Assembly: GCA_914767935.1 (NCBI GenBank)
Contig: OU612045.1
Location: 135,638,680 to 135,702,679 of the forward strand
Direction: 5' to 3'
Source: Coremacera marginata
Lineage: Eukaryota; Arthropoda; Insecta; Diptera; Sciomyzidae
DNA length: 64,000 nucleotides
Below, one piece after another: positions 34,773 to 44,107 of the stretch (its first letter is position 1; the number at the start of each line of letters is the position of its first letter). Position numbers and translations under genes: made by a program. A model generated the notes under the pieces. It searched no databases and was not told the DNA's origin. It saw only the letters and a list, made by a program, of their open reading frames with translations.

Positions 34773-35452
34773 CACAGAGCAAAAAACCACCACGTAAAAT
34801 CAAGAAGATCACCTTATTGAGCAATTTTATGAGGGTTTCTCTTAATAGTACCAAATAAGAAGAATTTTCCATAGCGATATCTTGTTATTTCTATAGAGAA
34901 AATCTTATTATATATTATCAAACATTGCCTAGTAAGATTCGTTATTGAATTAAGGAAATGTTGTGGAAATGTTTTCAACACTATTGTCATCTCACTTACT
35001 CATCTCACTTAAGTTTAAGAAGAGACGATTTAAAACTAAGAAGAAAATCTTGGCTTTTTTTATGTATTTGACTTTTAACACAGAAATTGAAATTAAAATG
35101 TTTTGTTGAAACATTCATATGTAAAAAATGTTGTGAAATTTCTATTTCTCTTTTCTATATTTCCTATAAATAAATAAATAAATTAAAAAGATATCTTATT
35201 TAAATATGAAGAAGATAACGTTAAAAATTAAAAATAAAATCACATATTTTTAAGCAGACTTTCTTATAGTTTTAAAAAGTTTGCTTTTAAAAAACAAAAA
35301 GATTCTTCTTGAAACTATGTGATTTTCATAATAAAGACTGACAGAGTTTTAATAAGATTTTCTCTATGGTTTTAATAAGACAGTCTTTTTGGATGAAAAC
35401 CATGGAGAAATCTTCTTGATTTTGTTCTATTTTAATAGATTTTGGCTCTGTG
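34773..35452. mobile_element. MITE-like TIR element (680 bp)
   Basis: The left end CACAGAGCAAAAAACC and the right end (reverse complement CACAGAGCCAAAATCT) are inverted repeats. A second inverted block, AAAATCAAGAAGAT, lies about 24 bp inside on the left and ATCTTCTTGATTTT on the right. Non-coding. A partial relative starts at 38783 (ACACAGAGTCAAAGCAACC). No clear target duplication, so the exact ends are provisional. Confidence 0.62.
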
Positions 35453-35655
35453 TCCTTCTTTAACACGATTTAACATAATTAAGGGCTCGGTTTGAACATG
35501 GCATAGGGATCAAAAGAGTCGTAAGATAGCCAAAAGGAAACCAAATCTAAAGTCTATACTTTTTTTTTGTTCTCCCGTTTATGAGAAATGTCAAAAAAAA
35601 GTTGTGAATCAAGCTACAAACGGTGATCTTATTAAAAAAGTTAAAATTTTTCTGA

Positions 35656-35942
35656 GGAAAAATCGAAATAGCCATTTCAGCCCTTGAAAGGACTGTGACC
35701 GAGCTTCTCATGATCAATTGTGTTGTGAAATCTTCGAACACAAAATGATCGAGAACTGAACCTGCAAGTCCACTCCGAACGGCTTATGTTCCCAAATAGC
35801 TTTCGTGGCAGTTTTTATTCTCTTAACTGCCGAACAGAAAAATTAATTCAATCGAAAAAACATTCTGTATTAGATGGGATTTAAACCTGGGCTCCATCGC
35901 ATTTAAGCACCCACTTTTACCAGTATAGTACGGTTGCTACCA
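35656..35942 (-). mobile_element. tRNA-derived SINE, copy C (diverged)
   Basis: Minus-strand copy with the same order of blocks as at 11729: GAAATAGCCATTTCAGCCCT at its 3' end (about 35667), the GAACGGCTTATGTTC block near 35778, and a decayed tRNA-like head near 35865-35935 (AAACCTGGG, ACCAGTATAGTACGGT). The B box is mutated, so this copy should not be transcribed. Confidence 0.8.
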
Positions 35943-38780
35943 AAAATATGGCAACCTTAAATTTATAAAAGCATAAAATCAATGGGTTACCTTAGAAATA
36001 GATGATAAGGGGTCCATTGAAGAGTAAATTTTTTCAACATTTTTACTAAAAAAATATCTGTCATTCAAAATTTTATCACATATACTTATAAAAAGCAAGC
36101 AAAATGTTCACAACAATTGCAACACTATAAAACCATTAAGGATTTGAATTTTTTCTATGCAAACACTAAGTCCTGCAAATGCCCTAAAATGCGAATAGAA
36201 ATGTTTACAAGAAAACAAACAACATCAAACAACAAATGGCTTCATACAAAGTCACCGACCATCAAAAGGACAACAAGTGGAGAGTTCATTAAAACACTAG
36301 AACGACATCAAAACCAAATATGATGAATTCACAGCAGCAAAAACCAAAGAAAACAATGCTAAACACGAGTGAACCACAGCTGCATTCATCATTGTGTAGT
36401 ATGAAAGGATGACAAAAGGACATGCAAAAATGGCATTCGCAACGTTGCCTGCAGTGGAGCGAACGGGGTTGTACACCCGGTTGGCGAAGTAGATGAGCAA
36501 GCGACTGAGTGATGACTCTGTTGTAGCAACATAAATATTCGCGCATTTTCCGAATGTCCTGAATTTATCCTTAAATTGCAATGCAAGCTAAAACAATACA
36601 CACACCTCTGATGGGTGGATAGGAACTAGAGTCATCATTGGCATCACTGGACAGCCTGAGCTGCTGCTACTGGACGGACATTGGAAAAATGTACGCAGTG
36701 CAAAAATAAATGGACTGCAAGGACACATGATATGATGGCAATTTAAGTCACTCATTCGGCTGTGTTGCGAATTGTTTTTCGTCAACAACAGCAGCAATAA
36801 AAAGCGATAAAGCAGCCGAAAATGCGTCAGGACAAACGCCGACAGCAACAGCAAGTGGATCAACAAAGTGGGCGTGTTGGGTGTATGATGGCAGGAGGGA
36901 GGAATTTGACTTATGCAAAGCTTGTTTCCGTTGCTGCTGCGGGCATACATGCTGCAGATGTTGCTCCTAGCACTGCAGCCAATTGTTGTGATGAAGCAGC
37001 CAACGCTAGGACACGACAGGACGAATGAATGAATGGTAAGTTCAAAGTGGAGCAGTTGAGTGGACAGCAGACAGACGTTCGGCCGGAAGAAAGCCTGCTC
37101 GTAGCAACATGCATGAAGTCATTCAGTCAATTTATCGTTTGATGGATGTCCTTGCAGATACGCAAGCGAGATGGAATACTGCACAACAAGAAGGACGTCT
37201 CGTCACTCTCGCGCGTCATCATGATTGCGAATGAATGTGTTCAGTGATGTTGTAGTTGCTGCTGTGTTACTGTAGCTGTTGCTGTTGTTGATGGAACAGC
37301 ACAATGACGATGATGGCGTCGATGAACACATTTAATGGTCATTTAACCGAATGATAAACGTTCTCATTCTGCTGATGGAATGTCGCTGAAGCTCAGCTTC
37401 ATCTTTGCGTTTTTTGTTATATTTTTCTGCATATCCTGCAGGCGTTCCTGGTTGCCAGTAAATATTGTTTGTTTATGCGTTACGGAGCTTAATGCGTATA
37501 GGGATAGGCATATATGAGAGTACTCGTAACATTTTTTTATTATCGTTATGTCCATGTGGCGTAAAATATGTGCTCGTTTATTCGGTGATAGTTTATGTCT
37601 TCCTCTTGGTACGCGCCCATATATCACTGTGATGCATCTAGTTGTAAGAACGAGAGTGATAAATAGTAGAAGTGATTAACGTGTTATGAAATTTTCAGGG
37701 CAGTGTTTTAAGTTTTGAAAACTTTGAATGTTAAAAGATGATGAAATTGAAGCTAAGAGATCATTTTTTTTTTATCATATATTTAATTATCAGCAATATC
37801 GTTTTCTTCTACACAGATAATACAAAATCAGGAAAGCTACACGTATATGCAGCTTTTCTACACATTTTGCCAGGGATTTTACGCCCATAGCTTTTGTTCA
37901 GCTTCTCTGCACGTTCATTTAGAAAAAGTAGATCTAGACGTTAGTAGAAAGAAGATCTAGTAGATCTAGAATTTACGGTTTCTACATCTATATTTAGCTT
38001 TTCTACACGAACTTTGTAGATCTATACCGGATCAAAAAGATATAAAAAAATCAATGAAAACTCATTGACTCATTGAAATTACGAGTTAATTCATTTAATA
38101 TTTATACATAGATCCATGAACCAAGGAGTGCGCCTTATACAACCAACGTTTGGTCTTGGATCGAAAGCGAAAACAAGAACAGAATATTAAATGAAAAATT
38201 CATGGGAAACCATGTGTGAATTATAGTATTGAATTGAAATAATGTGAACAGTAGAAGTTTGCACGCAGAGATGCACACATACTGTCAATCAACTAAATTT
38301 CTATACAAGACAGAGATTCATATTTTCTGCTACTTTTCAACACGGGCATGTTGTTTATGATTTTTTAAAATTTCACTCAGAAAACTTAAATATTTCGTCT
38401 AGAGATGTGAACATGTTTTAGCACCAGGTGAAAGCTGCACATTCCTCGCAATTTTTCTATACGGGCATGTAGCTTGTGATTTTCTAAAATTTCTTGCAAA
38501 AACCTAAAATATCGTGCAGATTGGGGATTTCAATATGCGAGAATATATGAGAGTCAGGTATGAGTTTCAATACTGCATGCGATTTCTAGTTCCAACACAA
38601 ATGAATTGTTTTTCTACAAATACGATTAGCTTTCATATTTCTACATGTCGCATGTAAAAATTTGGTAAAAAAAAACACTTCTACACGTGCCGTGTAAGAT
38701 TAGATTTCTATTATACTTGATCAGTGCAGCTAGTTTTGTGTTTTCGGTGTATGCTCATGGAGCATATCATTTGCAAATAT
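35943..38780. other. Host-like non-coding stretch
   Basis: No confident gene. 36230-37640 is the least AT-biased part of the window outside the LOA-type LINE. It is rich in CAG/GCA/TTG triplets (36790-37000, 37255-37320), as in fly unique DNA near genes. A minus-strand open frame of 120 codons at 36588-36950 is low complexity (Ser, Leu, His runs) and unconvincing. 37790-38760 contains a cluster of TTCTACAC and AGATCTA motifs (37815-38040), including a self-complementary GTAGATCTAGA...TCTAGTAGATCTAGA patch. Confidence 0.4.
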
Positions 38781-38782
38781 AC

Positions 38783-38850
38783 ACAGAGTCAAAGCAACCT
38801 AATAAAATATAAGGAAATCAATAAGATTTTTCTAGTAAGATTTTCGGTTC
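38783..38850. repeat. Fragment related to the 34773 TIR element
   Basis: ACACAGAGTCAAAGCAACCT, then AATCAATAAGATTTTTCTAG, resembles the ends of the MITE-like element at 34773-35452. Only one end is present. Confidence 0.45.
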
Positions 38851-38859
38851 AAATATAGT

Positions 38860-39360
38860 TTAAAACAGAGCTAGGGGTGTTATTTGAGAGAAAGCTTAGC
38901 TTTTCCAAATATTTTGATGCTATTATATCAAAAGCAAATGCTATTATGGGAACTCTGCCGCGTAATACTAGGGAGTTCTCTAACCCTTTTACCGTAAGGA
39001 CCATTTCTCAATTGTTCGATCGGTCTTGGAATATAGCTGTGTTGTGTTCAATATACGGTACACATCAAAAGAATTGAAAACGTTCGAAGACGTTTCACTA
39101 GGTTAGCTTCACTGGGATTTTATGCCTTCATATGAAGCACGTTGTGCTCTTCTTGGACTTAAGTCTCTGGATTTTCGGCGAAAGTATTTTCTCGCTTTAA
39201 TTTTCCCAGATGTAGTGACGAATCACATAGATTTGCACCATTTCCAGCTCTTTTTAAGTTTTAATCACCTGAAAGAAACTTTAGGCAAAAGCAATTGTTT
39301 TATATTCCGTACCGAAGGACAAATTGTGGTAAAGGTGAGTCGGTATACAATATGACTAAG
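38860..39360 (+). pseudogene. Non-LTR reverse transcriptase C-terminal fragment
   Basis: Two frames carry the conserved C-terminal part of a Jockey/CR1-group LINE protein. First is FERKLSFSKYFDAIISKANA (38880-38940), then FTVRTISQLFDRSWN near 38990. A shifted frame follows with YEARCALLGLKSLDFRRKYF (39128-39187), plus VTNHIDLHHF. The arrangement (SRCALLGLKSL.SRRKYF) is shared with the copy at 14440-15370, so both belong to one family or close relatives. It is 5'-truncated with no catalytic motifs. Confidence 0.82.
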
Positions 39361-39499
39361 ACGTTCAACACTATTTGTAGCTCAATTGAGATCACCCAAA
39401 ATAGGGTAGCTTTTAAGAACTGTATTATGTTAAGCTAATTTTAGATAAGATTTATTTTCATCTAATAGTAACTGTCAAACAATAATTATTAATAGTTGG

Positions 39500-39700
39500 T
39501 AAACAATTAAATAAATTGGTCAGCAATAACTAGAGATATAATGACAGGTATAATAGATGATTTAAATTTTGCACTATAATCTAAAAGTATTTCTGATCCA
39601 TGCACGAGGTTGAAATTATGAAATGTGGTGGTAAAAGAATGAAGAATCTCGAAATTTCAGTTGCAAGTTTAAAAAACTGATCATTAAGCTCGGATCATGG
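39500..39700 (+). repeat. Dispersed repeat U1, copy 1
   Basis: The block GGTCAGCAATAACTAGAGAT through AGAATGAAGAATCTCGAAAT matches, in reverse complement, 63600-63760, and in part the direct sequence at 59075-59110. The family is unclassified. Its position just after a LINE C-terminus here suggests it may be a LINE 3' UTR. Confidence 0.6.
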
Positions 39701-39813
39701 TGTAATAATTATCATGTGTTAGAAAGATTTTGACAACGCCAGGAATTTCTTTCTTTCTGTTAAAAAATTGTGAGCGAAAGAGCGGAACTGTTGATAATTG
39801 TCATATTGCATTA

Positions 39814-39970
39814 GGAGTATTCACTCCGGACTCGTTAGTTTGTTAGTTGTTACTTGTTATTTTTTTAACATGCTCTTTGTTTTTGTTCGATAATTTCACA
39901 ATAACAAAGTGCATGTTAAAAAAAGAACAAGTAACAACTAACAAACTAACGAGTCTGGTGTGAATACCCC
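39814..39970. mobile_element. Palindromic MITE (157 bp)
   Basis: Nearly the whole element is an inverted repeat. The left arm is GGAGTATTCACTCCGGACTC then GTTAGTTTGTTAGTTGTTAC; the right arm (reverse complement) is GGGGTATTCACACCAGACTC then the same continuation. The arms exceed 60 bp. TA lies on both sides (39812-39813, 39971-39972). Non-coding. Confidence 0.82.
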
Positions 39971-39972
39971 TA

Positions 39973-40589
39973 TTATATGTTTGAGTTGCTAGATGGTGAT
40001 GTGTAATAGTTTTATAGTTTATTGTACAAATTAAGTATAAATAAATATTAAATGTAATTAATTGTGACGTGTTGTGTTGACAAAAAGTTATTGCAGTTGT
40101 CATCGCCCGTTTGCCAAGTTCACCATTGAATGATTTTTGCCATTTTATCAAAGGTGTCACCGACATTAAGCTTTGGTCACCATGCAAATTGTCTTGCATT
40201 CACATCGTTTGCTTCAACGATGTATTGAATGCCATGAAAGAATGTTCAATCCCTCAACTGATAATAGTTATAGAAATTAGAAGTTATTTTCTTAAATCAC
40301 AATCTCACTAAAAATCTTGTTTACTTGCACAAAAAACACGAATTAAACAAAATTTATTTTCATTCAAATTCACCATCATCTGTTTTTGTCAAGAGCGGGG
40401 AAACATAAATTTACCATTTTGAGAGAGAAGTGTCAAACTCACTAACACCTTGTTATTATAACACCATGGATTGGAAATAATGATTTGAAAACTTGTAGAG
40501 TTGGATATAAGTGGTAAGAACATAAAATTTTTTGAAAGCTTTTTGTTACGCAGATAACAATTTATCCAAATTAATAAAGTAAAAAGTTC
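39973..40589. other. Stretch without recognisable feature
   Basis: No gene or repeat recognised. Confidence 0.4.
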
Positions 40590-41660
40590 GGCACGAAAAA
40601 TTATATCAGGTTTACTGCAAGGCTTAAAGCTTCCACAAAACTATTTCTGATTTACATAAACAATATTTTGAAATGAAATATAAACGGAATTCCACAGTTC
40701 TATGCTGATGATGGTACATTAAAGTATGCCACAGACTCAGCAGAAGAGCTGATCACAAATATTAGGTTGGATTTAGAAAAAATCAGCAAATGGTTTGAGA
40801 AAAACTTGTTGAAAATTTATTTAGACTAATTCCATTATTTTGAACTACTTTAAAACGATGCCGGAAATACAAGGGTTTCCGTGTAAATGTTCAACAATGA
40901 ACTAATTAATAGAGTGACTATCTTGAAATCCTTAAGAATATGGTTTAACTCCAATTTAAATTGGAGTGAACATGTTAAAAAATTTGAATTAAAATTAGTT
41001 CCATTTTACTTTGCGATACATAGGAATCGAAATTACATTCCAAGTAAACAACTGTGGTTGCTAGGTGAATATTTCTTCATGCCATTAATGAATTATTTAA
41101 ATACAATTTGGAATGGTTTTCCAAAAACAATTTGGAATTTAAATTTAAATTTTGTAGAAAACTATTCTTACACCTTTCGAAATCAGTAAATTGTTGGGAC
41201 AATGTTTTTTTAGAACAAAAAGAAGTTCCAGATCAATACGCAATTATGGAATCAGAATCTTAATATATAAAAAGCAAGCACAATGCTCTGTACCTAATAT
41301 CGCTCAAACTGTAATTATTGTTTTCGATTATTACAGTTTTTTCAGCCTGAAAAATGTTCAGCCTGAAAGTAAGCACAGAAAATGAATTTGATATTTATCA
41401 CTGACACGCTTGCCTTTTATGTATGTGCATATTTTCAGTCTGAACATTTTTCAGAACAGTATGTTGTAAAAGCACTGTAATAATGGCAAAAAACAATTAC
41501 AGTTTGAGCGTTAATGCCTTCAACCCGTCGTACTATGGGCTTTTATACTAGTATACATTATATTACCTGATGATATTAAAAAATGTTAAAATTTGGTTCA
41601 ATTTAACAGATTGGCAAAAACGTTTTTAATGCAAAATTACAATTTTGAATGGTATCATTA
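40590..41660 (+). pseudogene. Non-LTR reverse transcriptase fragment, split by a Helitron
   Basis: C-terminal half of a LINE reverse transcriptase. The catalytic motif appears as GIPQFYADDGTLKYATDS (YADD at 40701-40712), followed by DLEKISKWFEKNLLKI (40770-40825), then a stop. A later segment carries NSNLNWSEHVKKF (40948-40987) and IPSKQLWLLGEYFFMPLMNY (41037-41096). The C-terminus reads RSSRSIRNYGIRI up to 41257. It is interrupted by the Helitron at 41258-41551 and resumes as ILPDDIKKC (41560-41590), a stop, then NLVQF and AKTFLMQNYNF to about 41650. The reading frame joins across the Helitron without loss. This is a different family from the copy at 38860. Confidence 0.85.
41258..41551 (+). 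mobile_element. Non-autonomous Helitron, family C (294 bp)
   Basis: Starts TCTTAATATATAAAAAGCAA after an A and ends with a CCCGTCGTACTATGGG hairpin, CTTTTATA and CTAG before a T. It is homologous to 7460-7721 along its whole length, including the internal inverted repeats around CTGTAATTATTG/CAATTACAG and the CAGCCTGAAAGTAAGCACA block. It inserted exactly between A and T inside the LINE coding sequence. Confidence 0.9.
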
Positions 41661-42080
41661 AATACATTATTAATCACATTAGTGATTTTTTATAGTTTCA
41701 CGTTCGATTATTTAAAGGATATTAAAATTGGTTTTTAGTCAACTTGGTCAACCATTTTCTTTCAACAAAAATTTTCCCCCAACATCCAACCAAAAAAAAA
41801 AAAAAACAATATTAAGAAATGAGAAATAATACAAAGAAAAAAGTTTGTGAATTCTTATAAGTAATTAAAATTTGTAACTGATTCAAATCGGATTTCTTTA
41901 AAAATCTCATTCGATTGTATTTTCTTTTTTTAACCAACTACATTTAATTTACTAAAGCCCTAATCTATTTCCATTTTATCGTTGGATGCGGTGAGAACAA
42001 AAATAGCAAAAAAAAAATTTGTTACTTTGCAAAGCGTTGGAAACTGAGTTCAGGCCTCTGGGAGTTTTTCGACACTTTTT
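41661..42080 (+). repeat. Dispersed repeat U1, copy 2, with poly(A)
   Basis: TTTCACGTTCGATTATTTAA then AGGATATTAAAATTGG matches 59185-59225 and the reverse complement of 63500-63535. The copy continues to CCAACATCCAACC plus a run of 15 A (41792-41806), a retroposon-like tail. Further right, 41950-42060 matches 59310-59430 in reverse complement, so the copy is rearranged. Confidence 0.6.
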
Positions 42081-43266
42081 AAATTTTTTTTTGGTTTAAG
42101 CTGTATATTATTTTAGACCAACATTTTTCCTAAAATTTTAACACTGACTTTTTTTCTCGAAAAATATTCGTCGATAAGGTAGAAAAGTGCAATGCCGCGA
42201 AAGGCTTTAAAGTTTGCGGTGAGCAAGATATCTGGATACTGGTTATTCTGAATAAAAATAACAAATTTTTTTGGTTAAGTAAAGAGTGCTTGGGCGCTAG
42301 TATGAGTTATTTGTAAAGATTTATTGTAACGCATTTTTCAATAAATTAATACTACCCCAAAATGACACAATGTCACAATGTTTTTTAACGTACTTGTGGA
42401 ATTTAAGGGACGGCTACTACAAAAAATCTTCCTCTTTGATTTTGTTCAAATATATTGCGAAAGTTAGTTAGAAGATTAAGAAATATGGAAATATTATTTT
42501 CTTTAAACAGTTTTGGGACAAGACATGAAATATCTTAAGTGATATCATTTTGGAAATCTTATTTTTTTTTTATTTGATGACAAAGATCAATAGAGAAATT
42601 TTTTATAATTCTTCTTACAAACAATAAATGCTTTCCCCCAAGTTGACGAGCTAAGAAACTCGTCTCGTTTGGGGTTAAATGTCAAAACAAACGTAGCGAG
42701 TGCAAACATCGTCTGTTTTGATTAGGCCTATAATTATAATAAAGCAAAACCAAGCAGAGACAACGAGTTACCATCCTTCTTGAATGCTTTTATATATTTT
42801 TGCAACCGAAACTTTTTATTCATGTTCAAAATGTGTTTTAAAAAAAATGTATCCAAACTTGCATTGAGGCTTAAAGAAAAGTATCCATCAACATTTTCAA
42901 CAAAAAAGGATCCAAATGGATACATCCGTATCCAAACGGCAACACTGCTTCCACATACTAACATTGCCGCTTAGATGGCGCACTACTCAACAATAATTTT
43001 TTTAGCGAATTCTCAAACCAGGCGCTGACACAGACTATGATTAAGGGCAAATGAGCCAAGAAGAAATTGGTAAACAAGCGTGCTATCTGTGGGTGTTTAA
43101 GTGAAACAAGCACACCTGTTGCTATCCAAGCGATCTTTGCTCTCAATTTCATTCATATAATTGAAAAATAAAAATTAAAAAAATTAAAAATAAATTAATA
43201 TTATATTAAATTTTACATCTTATGCTAATGATGGTAAATGCAACCCGGATATTTTTTAAATCTTAT
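42081..43266. other. Stretch without recognisable feature
   Basis: No gene. A patch at about 42884-42950 repeats GGATCCAAATGGATAC / GTATCCAAAC-type words, forming short inverted repeats. Confidence 0.4.
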
Positions 43267-43640
43267 CTAACAATCAAGGGTTGACTTCTTTAAATTCGTA
43301 ACCATTGTGTTAGTTGGAGGATGGAGAGATGGAGTAGTGTTTGCAAGGATTTTATTTAAATTTGCACTGCTTGAACTGCCGGGGAACACGCTCGCAAGGA
43401 GATTGTTCCACAATTTAACTGAGCGGTTGAAAAACGAACTATTTCGGTAATGCGATGTTTCATTGAGCACAGGTGCAATGGTAAAGGGATGGACCCAGAG
43501 AGCTGCCCGAGTGAACCTAGAAAATACACAAGGTGGTAGTGCCAGGCCTTGAAAACTTCCCATTGTCGATTCCCCTATCAAATATATCGCACGTCGTTGA
43601 ATGCGGTCCCGAAGATCCAAATATGATCTCGAAGACCCTG
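43267..43640 (-). pseudogene. Non-LTR reverse transcriptase C-terminal fragment
   Basis: A 117-codon minus-strand frame (43620-43267) carries LRDRIQRRAIYLIGEST, LPPCVFSRFTRAALWVHPFT, SHYRNSSFFNRSVKLWNNLL and VFPGSSSSANLNKIL. This is the stereotyped C-terminus of many LINE proteins (QRRA, SRxTR, HYRxSFFxRxxxLWNxLPxxVF, NKxK). The usual LEHRR-LSLFYRYYHG stretch between the first two blocks is missing, so there is an internal deletion. 5'-truncated; no catalytic motif remains. Confidence 0.78.
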
Positions 43641-44105
43641 AACAAATGTGTGAATTTTACTAGATTTTCGGCCTAATTTGTGACGTATATATCATACGAA
43701 GATCAGATGGAGTGAAGTATTGCTTACACCGTCCTAATCATCATTCATCATCATTTCAATAAAGATCTGATTATATCGATATGCCCAAAACGTCAAGAAC
43801 ATCTGACTCCACAAGAGATTCTCTCGGATGCACTCGGCGATTCAAGTCATTATCAAGAGTGTCATTCATTCATATATTGCCTATTTCTCTTTAAATCTCC
43901 AAAGACCTCGGCGTTCTTTCAAAGAATATAAATGGCAAATGCTGCTCTAGTCCGCAAAAGGATGAATTGGGTTGAAAAAAAACAAAGTTGGCAATGGGAC
44001 TAGGTCCTGCGGTAATTTCAAAAACGTGTTTTCCATTAAAATCAATCAAAATGTTCAAAACAGTTGCATAAAATATTTCTTTATTTTAATATAGTTTTTT
44101 TTATA
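43641..44105. other. Spacer before the Tigger element
   Basis: Less AT-biased to about 43970, with no recognised coding pattern; it may be more of the flanking LINE in decayed form. Confidence 0.35.
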
Positions 44106-44107
44106 TA

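Noticed and set aside
36588..36950. 120-codon minus-strand open frame
   Set aside because: Ser/Leu/His runs come from triplet-rich DNA read in a poor frame. No conserved motif and no start context.
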